A DNA stretch of 64,000 nucleotides. Origin: a bacterium (GTDB taxonomy: Bacteria; Actinomycetota; Acidimicrobiia; Acidimicrobiales; Bin134). The notes below the pieces were generated by a model. That model was not told the DNA's origin, ran no database searches, and saw only the letters and a program-made list of their open reading frames with translations. Position numbers and translations under genes: made by a program. This document shows, in pieces, positions 25,498 through 35,050 of this stretch (position 1 is the first letter of the stretch; every line of letters begins with the position of its first letter). The stretch covers positions 1 through 64,000 of the forward strand of contig JAPPAP010000040.1 in assembly GCA_026705465.1 (NCBI GenBank), in the 5' to 3' direction.

Positions 25498-26600
25498 GGA
25501 TGCACCTCCTGTCCGTAGATGCGGAGGGCATTACCGGCCAAGATGGAGTGGCGCTCGTTGTCGGGCACGCCATCGAAATGGGCATCTATGGTGGCGCGGG
25601 AGTCGGGCCAGTCCGATCCGCCGTGGGGGAAGTCGCTGGACCACATCATCTGGGTCACGCCGATGTGGTGGCGGTTGAGGACGCCGTAGTGGTCGGTGAT
25701 GAAGGTGGAGGCGATGTTGGTGTCGAAGTAGTCGCCGGGCATTTTCGCGATGCGGGCTCGGGTGGCGGGGTTGGCCCGGCGGAAGCGGTCGTCCATCTGC
25801 TCCCGCAGGTAGGGAAACCAGGAACTGTCGGTCTCCACTGCCAAGAACTGGAGTTCGGGATAGCGGTCGAACACGCCGCCTTCGATGAGCTGGGTGATGC
25901 GAACCGGCATATCGAAGAAGCGCATCGACCCGGTGAGCTTCATCTTGGCCACATCCCCCTGGGCGTGGGTAGCGAAGGCCACATGTATAGAAAGGGGCAA
26001 TCCGGCTTCGGCAGCCGTGGCAAACACGGGGTCGTCTTCGGCCGTGAGCACCTCATCCCCGCTGGGCCACCGACCCAGCATCACCCCCCGTATGCCAGGA
26101 AAAGCGGCCACCCGTTGCATCTCAGCCACCGCGGTTGCCGTCCCAACATTGGGAAGGATGGCCACCCCCCACAGCCGGTCGGGGTTGTGGGCGCAGAACT
26201 CGGCCAGCCAATCGTTGTAGGCCCGGATGCAGGCAATATGGAAGTCAGCGTCGTCGCGCTGCCACACCAGTTGGTTGCCGATCCGGGGAGTGGGATACAG
26301 GATTTCCAGGTTGACGCCGTCCTGGTCTTGCTCCTCGATCCGAGCAGCCGGGTCATAGCCGCCAGCTCGGACGTCTTCCCAGCGGACCCACCCCGAACGC
26401 TGGTCAATCGGCAATCCTGCCGAGCAGTTGCCGCCAAAATTGATGGGATCGTGGGCCCCTTCCAGAACCCAGGCATCGCCCTGGTCGAAGCTCTCCATGC
26501 GAGGGGCGCGGTCCTTGTAGCGAGCCGGCACCCGGTCGGTCCACAGATCGGGCGGCTCATTCACATGGGAGTCGGCCGACACCAACTGGTACTCGATCAC
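25494..26600 (-). CDS. amidohydrolase-family metal-dependent hydrolase
   Basis: A second amidohydrolase-2 protein, 368 residues. Metal-site motifs: VSADSHVNEPPDLW at the start, LPLSIHVAF in the middle, and MMWSSDFPHGGSDWP near residue 325. It is the first gene of the operon with the CoA-transferase and SDR. The start is GTG at 26600, with TACGGT six bases upstream. It diverges from the P450 gene across 47 bases, so the two are probably co-regulated. The family includes decarboxylases and hydrolases; the substrate is unknown. Confidence 0.87.
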   Translation of the reverse strand: MIEYQLVSADSHVNEPPDLWTDRVPARYKDRAPRMESFDQGDAWVLEGAHDPINFGGNCSAGLPIDQRSGWVRWEDVRAGGYDPAARIEEQDQDGVNLEILYPTPRIGNQLVWQRDDADFHIACIRAYNDWLAEFCAHNPDRLWGVAILPNVGTATAVAEMQRVAAFPGIRGVMLGRWPSGDEVLTAEDDPVFATAAEAGLPLSIHVAFATHAQGDVAKMKLTGSMRFFDMPVRITQLIEGGVFDRYPELQFLAVETDSSWFPYLREQMDDRFRRANPATRARIAKMPGDYFDTNIASTFITDHYGVLNRHHIGVTQMMWSSDFPHGGSDWPDSRATIDAHFDGVPDNERHSILAGNALRIYGQEVHP

Positions 26601-26647
26601 GCCGACACCGTACCGCCGGGGGTGTTGGGGATCACTATGGTGAGGCG
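26601..26647. promoter_or_regulatory. divergent leaderless promoters of amidohydrolase and P450
   Basis: Only 47 bp separate the two starts. On the minus strand TACGGT (26612-26607) lies six bases before the GTG; on the plus strand TATGGT (26636-26641) lies six bases before the ATG. Both -10 boxes are at leaderless spacing. Confidence 0.55.
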
Positions 26648-27895
26648 ATGGTTGCCGTGTCGGAAATCGACCTGTGCCGCACAGATCTGTACCTGCAGGG
26701 ATTCCCCCACGATCTGTTCACCGAGCTGCGGGCCACTTCACCGGTGTTCAAGCATCCGCCGGCGGAATTCGCCCGTACCGAGGAGCCGGTGGAGTTCTGG
26801 GTGCTGTGCGATCACGCCAGCGTGCAGTCGGCCAATCGGGATTGGGAGACCTTCTCAGCCATCGACGGATCGGGTGTCTACAAGACGCTGCTGGAGCATC
26901 GCAACCACATGATCGTGTCGATGGACCCGCCCCAGCACTCCCGGATGCGGCGGTTGATCAGCGCCGGATTTACCCCTCGGATGATCGCCCAGCTGGACGA
27001 GCACATCCGGATTCGGACCAAGCAAATCTTGGATGAAGTCGCCGACCAAGGGGAGTGCGAGTTTGTGAGCGAGGTGGCCTACCAGCTCCCCATGCACATC
27101 ATCGCCGACATCATGGGCATTCCCGAGGATGACCGGCCATGGGTGTTTGAGCGGACCGACGTGATGATCAAGGCCTGGGATCCGGCATCAGGCCTTGGGC
27201 CTGAGGACAATGACAAGGCCCAGTTCGACCTGTGGTGCTACGCCCGGGACTTAGGGAAAGCCAAGCGGTCCGAGCCAGCCGACGACGTATGGACGATCTT
27301 GGCCCATGCCGAGATCGACGGCCCTGACGGAAATTCGACCAGCCTCAGCGAGATGGAGTTGGACATGTTCTTTGTGATCTTGGGCCTAGCCGGGTCCGAG
27401 ACCACTCGCAACGCTTTGTCCATGGGGCTCTTGGGACTGATGAATCACCCAGACCAGATGGAACTGCTGGCCGAGCGGACCGCAGAGGTCATGGGCACCG
27501 CGGTGGAGGAGATCATTCGCTGGTCCAGTCCGGTTTTGCTGTTCGGCCGCACCGCCACTCGGGATGTCGAGATGGCGGGCCAAATCATCAGGGAAGGGGA
27601 TCGGGTCACGCTGTGGTACCCGTCGGCCAACCGGGATGAGGCAGCGTTTGACGACCCGTTCCGATTCGACTTACGGCGCGACCCCAACCCGCATGTGTCT
27701 TTCGGCGGGGGCGGACCGCACTATTGCCTGGGGGCGAACCTGGCCAAGCGGGAAGTGTCAGTGATGATCGAGCAGCTTTTGACCCGCTTCAGCGATTTTC
27801 GCCTGACCGGCGAAGTGGAATGGCTGGCCGCCGGCCCCACCACCAACGTAGGGGTAGGCGTCAAGCGCATCCCGTTGGCGCTTTCTCCCAATTAG
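26648..27895 (+). CDS. cytochrome P450
   Basis: A 415-residue soluble haem monooxygenase. The I-helix oxygen motif reads LAGSETTRNA, the K-helix ExxR reads EEIIR, and the haem loop FGGGGPHYCLGANLA has the ligand C360. The GGGGPHYCLG form is shared with actinobacterial sterol and lipid P450s such as CYP125 and CYP142, so a steroid- or terpene-like substrate is plausible but inferred. No ferredoxin gene is beside it. It diverges from the amidohydrolase/CoA-transferase/SDR operon. Confidence 0.95.
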   Translation: MVAVSEIDLCRTDLYLQGFPHDLFTELRATSPVFKHPPAEFARTEEPVEFWVLCDHASVQSANRDWETFSAIDGSGVYKTLLEHRNHMIVSMDPPQHSRMRRLISAGFTPRMIAQLDEHIRIRTKQILDEVADQGECEFVSEVAYQLPMHIIADIMGIPEDDRPWVFERTDVMIKAWDPASGLGPEDNDKAQFDLWCYARDLGKAKRSEPADDVWTILAHAEIDGPDGNSTSLSEMELDMFFVILGLAGSETTRNALSMGLLGLMNHPDQMELLAERTAEVMGTAVEEIIRWSSPVLLFGRTATRDVEMAGQIIREGDRVTLWYPSANRDEAAFDDPFRFDLRRDPNPHVSFGGGGPHYCLGANLAKREVSVMIEQLLTRFSDFRLTGEVEWLAAGPTTNVGVGVKRIPLALSPN

Positions 27896-28013
27896 CTCAA
27901 CCCGAGCGGGGGGAACTTGTCGGTGAGCGTGACGCGAAACGCCGTCCGGTTGGCCTCATTTGCCCGCTAGAATTGGGGATGCGCCCCGGCTTCGATCCAG
28001 AGAGGACACCCAG

Positions 28014-28250
28014 ATGGCCCGCAATCCGTTCAGGGGATTCATGAACTTCCTGCGACTGCTGCGCCATATGCCCCCGGATCCAGGGGGAGGGTACAGACCT
28101 GATACCACACAGATCCGAGAAGCCACCAGAGCTGCCTTCTCGCGCAGGGGGGGCTCCGGAGTTGGAGGCGGTGCCACCACGGGTAGTCGCCAAACCGACA
28201 AGATGATTGGCAAAGCGATCGCCGACAGCCACAAGAAGGCCAAGCACTGA
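28014..28250 (+). CDS. small hypothetical protein, basic and Gly-rich
   Basis: A 78-residue frame beginning MARNPFRGFMNFLRLLRHMP, with a Gly/Arg-rich middle and a Lys-rich end (DSHKKAKH). The ATG at 28014 has GAGAGG upstream. I recognise no family. It occupies most of the gap between the P450 and the convergent MFS gene, and may be real because the two opposing frames show no family features. Confidence 0.4.
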   Translation: MARNPFRGFMNFLRLLRHMPPDPGGGYRPDTTQIREATRAAFSRRGGSGVGGGATTGSRQTDKMIGKAIADSHKKAKH

Positions 28251-28280
28251 AGCCTCTGGCGTCTACTCCCAGCTAGTTCG

Positions 28281-29645
28281 CTACGGAATCGTCCGCCGAG
28301 GCAGGGACAGGGCGACGAACACGCCCATGACCGACAGGACTACCAGTACGGTCCAGATCTGTTGGAAGCGGTCGAAGAGCTGGGCGTCGGACACGTTGCC
28401 CAGCAGTCCGAAGGCGACAGCCAACCCGGTCAGCGCCCCCACTTGGCGTGCGGTGGACAGCACCCCCATGCCCAGGCTGTAGGTCTCATTGTCGAGGTCC
28501 CGAGCTCCGATGGCGTTGATCATGGGCAGCCCCATTCCCCAGCCACCGATGCCGCCTAGGAGGATGGGCACGAAGAACGCGGTCCAGTAGGCCGGATCGG
28601 GCCCCGGCACTAGCCGCAGCCACACCACCGCCACCGTGGTGGTGGCCATGGCGGCCACCGCGATGGTGCGCTCGTCAAAACGGCGACTCAATCGTCCGGC
28701 CAACACGCTGGCCAGCGTGGCCGCGGCGGGAAACGGCAAGAGCGCAAGCCCTGCTCTCAGTGGCCGATAGTCCCAAACCTGCTCGAGATACTGCACCATC
28801 ATCACGAAATAGGGGAACAGGAAACTGGGAATGGCGATGGCGATGAACAGCGCCCGCCGGTAGGTCCGCAGTTTCAGCAGTCGAGGTTCAACGATGGGGG
28901 CGGGATGGCCCAGAATGCGGTGCCGGATTAGCGGCACCAGCACAAAGGCCAAAGCAAAGGCCGCGATGATGCGGCCATCGTTCCAACCCCACGTCCGGCC
29001 TTGCACCAGGCTGAGGGTCAGCATCCCAAGGCTGGCCGCGACCATGAGTGCGCCCACGAAGTCGGGGAGCCGAGAGGCAACCTTGCGCTCGGTTTCGGTG
29101 AGCAGTGCCCGGGCGGCCAGGAACGAAGGCACCCCGATGGCCACGTTCAGCACATATGCTGCCCGCCAGCCCCAAACGTCGATGAGCAACCCGCCCAGGG
29201 TTGGCGCCAGAGCCCCGGCGACACCGCCGACCGCGGTCCACGCGGTGATGGCTCGGGTCTGGTCGTCGGCGGGCCACACCGCCAGGATCAATCCCAGAGA
29301 TGCTGGCATGACGAAGGCGGCACCCGCTCCCTGCGCGGCCCGGCACAACACCAGCACCCACAGCTCAGGAGCCAACCAGCCTCCCACCGAACCGAGCACA
29401 TACAGGGCCAGGCCGACCAGGAACACCTGGCGGCGACCTGTGCGGTCGGCCAGGCGCCCAGCGGCGACGACAAATGTGGCTAGCGAAATGGAGAAGGCGC
29501 TGAGCACCCAGACGGTTGACGGGCGGCTAGCCTCAAAGCTCTCTCCGATGCTGACCAGGGCCAGCGGTTGCAGGGTGGCGTCCAGGGTGATGAGGAACAC
29601 GGCCCCCATGCACACCCAGAAAACCGCCCAGTGACGCGCCCGCAC
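28281..29645 (-). CDS. MFS transporter, drug:H+ antiporter-2 type
   Basis: A 454-residue membrane protein with about 14 hydrophobic helices. RLADRTGRRQVFLVGLALYVLGS is the MFS loop 2-3 motif and GAGAAFVMPASLGLI resembles antiporter motif C of EmrB/QacA pumps. The first helix begins FWVCMGAVFLITLDATL, with the buried aspartate of this group. The GTG start at 29645 has TACGGT six bases upstream. It follows the ABC permease genes by 52 bases on the same strand. It probably exports a lipophilic compound. Confidence 0.9.
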   Translation of the reverse strand: MRARHWAVFWVCMGAVFLITLDATLQPLALVSIGESFEASRPSTVWVLSAFSISLATFVVAAGRLADRTGRRQVFLVGLALYVLGSVGGWLAPELWVLVLCRAAQGAGAAFVMPASLGLILAVWPADDQTRAITAWTAVGGVAGALAPTLGGLLIDVWGWRAAYVLNVAIGVPSFLAARALLTETERKVASRLPDFVGALMVAASLGMLTLSLVQGRTWGWNDGRIIAAFALAFVLVPLIRHRILGHPAPIVEPRLLKLRTYRRALFIAIAIPSFLFPYFVMMVQYLEQVWDYRPLRAGLALLPFPAAATLASVLAGRLSRRFDERTIAVAAMATTTVAVVWLRLVPGPDPAYWTAFFVPILLGGIGGWGMGLPMINAIGARDLDNETYSLGMGVLSTARQVGALTGLAVAFGLLGNVSDAQLFDRFQQIWTVLVVLSVMGVFVALSLPRRTIP

Positions 29646-29697
29646 AGCCCAACCGTACGCGTATTGGTTTTGCCAGCTAGAGGCGGCCTGCTAGGCG

Positions 29698-30633
29698 TCA
29701 GCCGTCGCGCGTGAACGGCCGGGTGAGGGCGGCCGGTTGGCCGATGCGCCGACTCACCACCACCAGCACGATCACCGTCAAAACCGCCGGCGCCATGTTG
29801 GCGATGGATGCCACCGATCCGGAGATGATGCCTTCAACCTGGAGTCGCAGCACGGTGGAGGACACGATGCCGAACAGCAGGGAGCCGGCCATCACTCCCA
29901 CTGGCCGCCACGCCCCGAAGTACACCAGGGCGATGGCGATGAACCCTCGTCCGGCAGTGAGATTCTGTTGGAAAATCTGAACTTCCAGAGCCAAGACCGC
30001 ACCCGCCAGCCCGGCCATGGTGTTGCCGATGATGATGGCCGCAGTTCGAATGCCGTTCACGCTCACGCCCAGGGTGTCGGCCGCTTGCGGGTTTTCCCCC
30101 ACCGCTCGCACGTTGAGGCCGAAGGTGGTCTTGGTGATGAGCCAATAGATGACCGGCACCAGCAAGAAGGCCACATACGTGAGGATGGTGTGGCTGAACA
30201 GCAGTTCGCCCGCCCGGCCGGTGTCGTCAGCCAGCCAGTTGAGTGGCCTGGTCTGGAGTCCGTCAATGGATCTCGGAGTACCCACCAGCTTTTGGAACAG
30301 CAAGTCGGTGAAGCCCAAGCCGAAGAGATAGATGCCGATTCCGCTGATTCCCTGTTCGGCGTGCATCACCACAGTGATGAGGGCGTAGATGAGGCCCATC
30401 ACCATTCCCACCAGGAGCCCCATCAGCAATCCCAGGGCGGCGCTGTCCCACTCCAGGGCGGCGTAGTAGGCGGCGAACGCGCCGATGAGCATGACTCCTT
30501 CGACCCCCAGGTTGAGCACCCCAGCCCGCTGGCCCACGGCCTCACCGAGCGCGGCGAGCAGGAAGGGCACAGCCAGCCGGATTCCGGACGCCAGTGTGGC
30601 GATGATGATGGAGACGGTGAAGAAGTCGCTCAT
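29698..30633 (-). CDS. ABC transporter permease, BmpA-type nucleoside/sugar importer (NupQ-like)
   Basis: This is a 311-residue inner-membrane permease of the branched-chain amino acid/ribose superfamily. VGQRAGVLNLGVEGVMLIGAFAAYY near the N-terminus and GENPQAADTLGVSVNGIR in the middle are typical of YufQ/NupQ. About nine hydrophobic segments are seen. ATG at 30633 overlaps the partner permease by four bases (ATGA). The pair should form the channel of a nucleoside-type importer. Confidence 0.9.
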   Translation of the reverse strand: MSDFFTVSIIIATLASGIRLAVPFLLAALGEAVGQRAGVLNLGVEGVMLIGAFAAYYAALEWDSAALGLLMGLLVGMVMGLIYALITVVMHAEQGISGIGIYLFGLGFTDLLFQKLVGTPRSIDGLQTRPLNWLADDTGRAGELLFSHTILTYVAFLLVPVIYWLITKTTFGLNVRAVGENPQAADTLGVSVNGIRTAAIIIGNTMAGLAGAVLALEVQIFQQNLTAGRGFIAIALVYFGAWRPVGVMAGSLLFGIVSSTVLRLQVEGIISGSVASIANMAPAVLTVIVLVVVSRRIGQPAALTRPFTRDG

Positions 30634-31763
30634 GCCCGATCCTCCATCTGGATATCGCCTTCAGCCCATCGCTGTACTCGGGCGCGCAATTTGAGGCTCC
30701 CCACCACGAACACCACCACCACGCCGTTGAGGGCGATCACCAGGGCCTGGGGCACCTGCACCGCTCGTTGCAGGGATATGCCCCCGGCCAGCATGCCGCC
30801 GAACAGATAGGACGACAGCACTGTGAACAGCGGGTGCAAACCCCCGAACAACGCGGTCACGATGCCGTTGAAACCCGCACTCTGGGTGAACGCCAACGGG
30901 CCTCCCTCGCCGATCAGTCGGTGCGATTCGCTCCCGAACACCAGCACCGCACCGGCGATGCCGGCGCAGGCGCCGCTGAAGGCCAATGCCTGGGTGATGC
31001 TCATCTCGACTCTCATGCCCGCGGCCCGAGAGGCGTGGGGGTTGTGGCCCACCGCCCGCAAGCGCATGCCCAGGCTGCTGCGGAACAACAGCAGGTACCC
31101 CAGAATGGCCACGATCAGGGCAACCACAATGCCCAGGTGCAGGCGCGTTCCCCCTGGCAGGATGGGCAGGTCGGCATTCTGGGTCAAGCGCTTGGTTTGT
31201 TGGATCTTGATCTCACCGGGCGCAATGAGCCAGTCTTCGAGCAAGAAGCTCATGAAGAACCCGGCGATGATGTTCATCATGATGGTGCTGAGGATCTCGT
31301 TGACGCCGCTGTAGGCCTTGAGCGCTCCAGGAATAGCTCCCCAGATCCCCCCGCCGACGCCTCCTGCGATCATGACCAGCGGAACCAGTATCGGGCGGGG
31401 GACATCGGGCAGGGCCAGCGCCACCAATGTGGCCAGGATGGCACCCATGATGATCTGGCCCTCGCCACCGATGTTGATGACGCCGGTGCGGAATGCGATG
31501 CAGATGCCGACGCCAACCAGCATGAGGGGAATGGACTTCAGAGCGGTGGCGGCCAGTTCGTCAGGTCCTCCGAACGCCCCGGTGAACAACTCCCGGTAGC
31601 CAGTGAGCGGGTTAGCTCCGAATACCCCCAGAAGGATGGCACCCACTGCGAGGGCTGCGACCACCGCGCCCGCTGGTACGGCCAGGCCGGCAAAAGGTCG
31701 GAAAAATCGACCTACGTCGTATCCGCCAGAAAATCTTTGTTGATTATCAGACATTTTCAACAT
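30630..31763 (-). CDS. ABC transporter permease, BmpA-type nucleoside/sugar importer (NupP-like)
   Basis: Second permease, 377 residues. It has FRTGVINIGGEGQIIMGAI and AVGHNPHASRAAGMRVEMSI, typical of YufP/NupP proteins, and about ten hydrophobic helices. The ATG at 31763 or the one at 31754 could be the start. The usual operon also contains a lipoprotein (BmpA) and an ATP-binding protein; neither lies in this window, and the upstream neighbour is the divergent pilus ATPase. They must be supplied elsewhere. Confidence 0.9.
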   Translation of the reverse strand: MLKMSDNQQRFSGGYDVGRFFRPFAGLAVPAGAVVAALAVGAILLGVFGANPLTGYRELFTGAFGGPDELAATALKSIPLMLVGVGICIAFRTGVINIGGEGQIIMGAILATLVALALPDVPRPILVPLVMIAGGVGGGIWGAIPGALKAYSGVNEILSTIMMNIIAGFFMSFLLEDWLIAPGEIKIQQTKRLTQNADLPILPGGTRLHLGIVVALIVAILGYLLLFRSSLGMRLRAVGHNPHASRAAGMRVEMSITQALAFSGACAGIAGAVLVFGSESHRLIGEGGPLAFTQSAGFNGIVTALFGGLHPLFTVLSSYLFGGMLAGGISLQRAVQVPQALVIALNGVVVVFVVGSLKLRARVQRWAEGDIQMEDRA

Positions 31764-31818
31764 AGATTGTTCTGACTTCCCCTCTGCTCGCCGAAGCGAT
31801 CAACTCGCGGAGGTTTCC

Positions 31819-32499
31819 ATGTTGGTGACCTGTTGGTCAACCAAGGGGGGTTCTGGCACAACGGTAACGGCCGCCCTCGTCAGCCTACATGCTGCCCAAG
31901 ATCGCGACCGGCCCGTTCTTCTCGTTGATCTCTGCGGCGATCTACCCGCCGTGTTCGGCTGCGCCGAGACGACTTCGGGATTGGCCGAGTGGCTTCGCGG
32001 CGATCTGGCTCCCTGCTCGCTGGAACGGGGGCTTGAGGAGCTGACGCCGAACTTGTCGCTGTTGGCCCGGGGGCAGGTGCCCTTGACAGGGCGAAGAGCC
32101 GATGAGCTTGTGGAATGGCTGGACTCCGATGCGGTCGTGGTCGTGGACGCCGGGGTATTGCGCTCCCGAACTCAGCAGAAGGACAGCGACTCAGGCGAAG
32201 ACGAATTGCGCTGGCGGCTGGCGGCCGAAGCCGACCAGTCGATACTGGTTACCCGGGCCTGCTATTTGGCCCTGCGCCGTACTGTGTCGCTCCCGATTCG
32301 GCCCAGCGGGGTCGTGCTGGTGGCTGAAGCGGGTCGGTCATTGACTCGATCCGACTGCGAGCGGGCCATCGGCGCTCCAGTGCTGGCCTCGGTGGCCGTC
32401 GATCCCGATATCGCCCGGGCGGTAGACGCGGGGATGCTGAGGACTCGGGTGCCCAAAGGGGCGATCAGATCCCTTGGCCGGTTGTCCGAGGAGCTTTGA
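31819..32499 (+). CDS. CpaE/TadZ-like ParA-family ATPase of the pilus cluster
   Basis: The deviant Walker A motif STKGGSGTT is at residues 7-15, followed by VLLVDLCGDLPAVFG and VVVVDAGV, typical of the MinD/ParA fold. At 226 residues it lacks the N-terminal receiver of full CpaE. It is the first gene of the Tad cluster, so it probably locates the pilus machine in the cell. GGAGG precedes the ATG at 31819. It diverges from the permease gene. Confidence 0.82.
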   Translation: MLVTCWSTKGGSGTTVTAALVSLHAAQDRDRPVLLVDLCGDLPAVFGCAETTSGLAEWLRGDLAPCSLERGLEELTPNLSLLARGQVPLTGRRADELVEWLDSDAVVVVDAGVLRSRTQQKDSDSGEDELRWRLAAEADQSILVTRACYLALRRTVSLPIRPSGVVLVAEAGRSLTRSDCERAIGAPVLASVAVDPDIARAVDAGMLRTRVPKGAIRSLGRLSEEL

Positions 32500-32505
32500 G
32501 CCTTG

Positions 32506-33528
32506 GTGTGGAGTCGCAGCGGGGGAGGGCGAGAGGCCATTGAACCGTTTCTGCGCGATCCGTCGGTGTCGGAGATCATGGTGAACGGACCCGGACCGGT
32601 GTGGGTCGAGCGCCGCGGTCGCCTGGAGACGACGGGGATCGTCTTGGACGTCGAGACCATCGAGCTGCTCATCGAACAGACCGTGGCACCGTTGGGCCGG
32701 CGCATTGATCGCAGCTCTCCCATGGTGGACGCTCGCCTCCCCGACGGATCCCGGCTTAATGCGGTGGTGCCCCCGGTGGCGGTGGACGGGCCTTACGTAA
32801 CCATCCGCCGCTTCTCTGTCCGCCCGGTTCCCCTGGAGGACTTTGCTCCTCCGGGCGTGGTGTCGGCGCTGCGGTGGGCGGTGGGGGCGCGCTGCAATCT
32901 CGTGGTGTCGGGCGGTGCTGGGGCGGGCAAGACCACGCTGCTCAATGCGCTGGCCGCGTTCATTGCTCCTGGGGAGCGGGTGGTAACGGTGGAAGACGCA
33001 GCTGAATTGGCTTTGGCCAGCGATCATGTCGTGCGCCTTGAGGCTCGACCGGCCGATTCCGATGGCGTTGACCCCGTCACCATTCGACAGCTTGTGCGCA
33101 ACGCCCTGCGGATGAGGCCTGATCGCATCATCGTCGGTGAAGTTCGGGGAGCAGAGACACTGGACATGCTTCAGGCCATGAACACCGGCCACGAGGGTTC
33201 GCTTTCCACCTGTCATGCCAACAGCCCAGACGACGCAATGAGCCGGCTGGAGACCATGGTGCTTCTCGACGGAGGTGCTGTTCCCTTGGCCGCAGTACGG
33301 CAGCAGATCACCGCCGCGGTCGACATGGTGGTCCATGTAGCCCGTCGCTCTCACGGCCGACGGAGCATCACCTCGCTGGCAATTATCGACCGCACCGAGG
33401 AACGCGACGACGGCAGCCGTCCTCGACTGTGTCAGATCGCCGACGAGAACCAATTGCACAGTCTTCCTGCGGTTGCCCCCCGGATTCCTGACGCTACGGA
33501 ACCCGATCCCCAATGGCTCCGCCCATAA
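32506..33528 (+). CDS. tadA: Tad/Flp pilus secretion ATPase (CpaF/TadA)
   Basis: This hexameric ATPase drives pilin assembly at the cytoplasmic face. It has the N-terminal [21 protein letters not shown], the Walker A motif [15 protein letters not shown] near residue 140, the Asp box VTVEDAAEL, the Walker B segment [25 protein letters not shown] and a His box with STCHANS. A GTG at 32506 is preferred to the TTG at 32503. The end overlaps tadB by 16 bases. Confidence 0.95.
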   Translation: MWSRSGGGREAIEPFLRDPSVSEIMVNGPGPVWVERRGRLETTGIVLDVETIELLIEQTVAPLGRRIDRSSPMVDARLPDGSRLNAVVPPVAVDGPYVTIRRFSVRPVPLEDFAPPGVVSALRWAVGARCNLVVSGGAGAGKTTLLNALAAFIAPGERVVTVEDAAELALASDHVVRLEARPADSDGVDPVTIRQLVRNALRMRPDRIIVGEVRGAETLDMLQAMNTGHEGSLSTCHANSPDDAMSRLETMVLLDGGAVPLAAVRQQITAAVDMVVHVARRSHGRRSITSLAIIDRTEERDDGSRPRLCQIADENQLHSLPAVAPRIPDATEPDPQWLRP

Positions 33529-34295
33529 CTGCGGCTAAGACGGCTCTCGCCGCAGTCGCCGGTCGGATTCAAGCCATGGCTGCATTGGCCAATGTGAATC
33601 TGACTTTGACCCAAGTGTGGAGGGGGCTGGGTGCCGTTGCCCTGCTTGGTGCCGGATTCGGTGCACTCCAGGCCGGCTCGGTGGGGGCCCTGTTGGGAAT
33701 GGCAGGGTTTGTCGCCGGAAGCCTTGCGGTGCTCAGGATCAACCGCCATCGCCGCGATCGGGCAATTGAGGGACAGCTTCCTGGCTTCTTGGAGGCCATT
33801 GCCCGCGGTTTGCGCACCGGGCTGCAGCTCGGTCCTGCTGCTGTCGAGGCTGCTTCCAGCACTCCATCGCCGCTGTATCACGAGGTGGCGCCGCTGGCCG
33901 CCGAGCTCCAACGGGGGATTCGCAGCGCTGACGTGTTCGAACGTTGGGCCAGCCGTCGCCCCGATAGCGGTGTCAGCTTGGCTGCTGCCGCCATTGCCTT
34001 TGCCGCCACCGCAGGGGGCGCTCGCGCTCGGGCTATCGATGGAGTGGCCGCCACCTTGCGGGATCGGGCCGCGCTGGAGCTTGAGGTGCGCTCGCTTACG
34101 TCGCAGGCTCGGGTGTCGGCGATGATGATCGCCGCTCTGCCGGCCGGATTCATGCTCTTGTCGGCGGGTGTGGGCGACGATGGGGCCAGTTTTCTGTTCA
34201 CCACCCCTCTTGGCTTGGCCGTCCTCATCATCGGTCTGGGCCTCGATGTGATCGGCGCGCTGTGGATGCGTCGAATCGTCAATTCTCGGAGCTGA
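33513..34295 (+). CDS. tadB: Tad pilus inner-membrane platform protein TadB
   Basis: A type II secretion F-domain membrane protein of 260 residues. Two N-terminal hydrophobic helices (residues about 33-70) are followed by the cytoplasmic helical domain with LPGFLEAIARGLRTGLQLGPA, and a C-terminal pair of helices about 205-250 (AMMIAALPAGFMLL, GLAVLIIGLGLDVIGAL). It forms the membrane platform with TadC. ATG at 33513 inside the end of tadA. Confidence 0.88.
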   Translation: MAPPITAAKTALAAVAGRIQAMAALANVNLTLTQVWRGLGAVALLGAGFGALQAGSVGALLGMAGFVAGSLAVLRINRHRRDRAIEGQLPGFLEAIARGLRTGLQLGPAAVEAASSTPSPLYHEVAPLAAELQRGIRSADVFERWASRRPDSGVSLAAAAIAFAATAGGARARAIDGVAATLRDRAALELEVRSLTSQARVSAMMIAALPAGFMLLSAGVGDDGASFLFTTPLGLAVLIIGLGLDVIGALWMRRIVNSRS

Positions 34296-34296
34296 G

Positions 34297-35001
34297 ATGA
34301 CCCTTCCTTTGGCGTTGGGGTTGCTGTGGGCTGGCGTGGTGGTGCTGTGGGGATGGCGGAAACGACCTCGCCAGGTTCGATCGCCCTCGCCGGTCCCGAA
34401 GCGGGCAGGTTCCTCGACAACCGCTACCGCCTTCGGGCTTGCTGCGGCCATCGTGGTCGCAGTGGCCGTACATCCCGTGGTTGGGATCGCCATCGGCCTG
34501 CTGGTGTGGATCGCCCCCCATCGCCGACGAGCTCGACAAGAACGGCGGCAGCAGGCTGAGGTGCTCGAAGAGCTGCCCGAAGCGGTTGATCTGCTGCGGC
34601 TGGCCATTTCGTCGGGGCTCAACGTTCATCTGGCGGTGGCCGCCGTGGGGGAGCGCCTCTGCGGTCCGGTCGGGCTTGGACTAGTGGGCGCCAGCTGGCG
34701 GGTTCGCACCGGCATGCGTCTGGCCGATGCGCTGGAAACACTGCCTGACTCTGTCGGTGAGCCGGTACGTCCGCTGGTGAGGGTGCTGGTTGACGGTGAC
34801 CGCTATGGCACCGATTTGGAAACCGCATTGGAGCAGCTTGCTGCTGACAGTCGGCTGGTGCGCCGCCGCCGAGCTGAAGAGAACGCTCGCCGTCTGCCCT
34901 TGCGGCTCCTGTTTCCCTTGGTGATCTGCATTCTGCCCGCATTCATCCTTCTCACCCTGGCTCCAGTGCTTGCCGAGACCTTGGCCGCCTTTCGCCAATG
35001 A
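34297..35001 (+). CDS. tadC: Tad pilus inner-membrane platform protein TadC
   Basis: Second F-domain platform protein, 234 residues. N-terminal helices at about 1-20 and 45-70, then LPEAVDLLRLAISSGLNVHLAVAAV, the helical F domain, and a C-terminal helix LLFPLVICILPAFILLTLAPVLAE. The ATG at 34297 follows the tadB stop by one base, so they are coupled. Confidence 0.88.
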   Translation: MTLPLALGLLWAGVVVLWGWRKRPRQVRSPSPVPKRAGSSTTATAFGLAAAIVVAVAVHPVVGIAIGLLVWIAPHRRRARQERRQQAEVLEELPEAVDLLRLAISSGLNVHLAVAAVGERLCGPVGLGLVGASWRVRTGMRLADALETLPDSVGEPVRPLVRVLVDGDRYGTDLETALEQLAADSRLVRRRRAEENARRLPLRLLFPLVICILPAFILLTLAPVLAETLAAFRQ

Positions 35002-35050
35002 CCCAGTCGCCATCTTCCCCCGTCGCGTCCCTTCCATACAGGTGCTTTGC

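Noticed and set aside
30823..31775. Plus-strand frames over the permease genes
   Set aside because: His/Gln-rich antisense text of membrane protein genes.
32338..34622. Two long minus-strand frames across the Tad cluster
   Set aside because: Antisense to tadA, tadB and tadC, which have clear motifs and overlapping starts.
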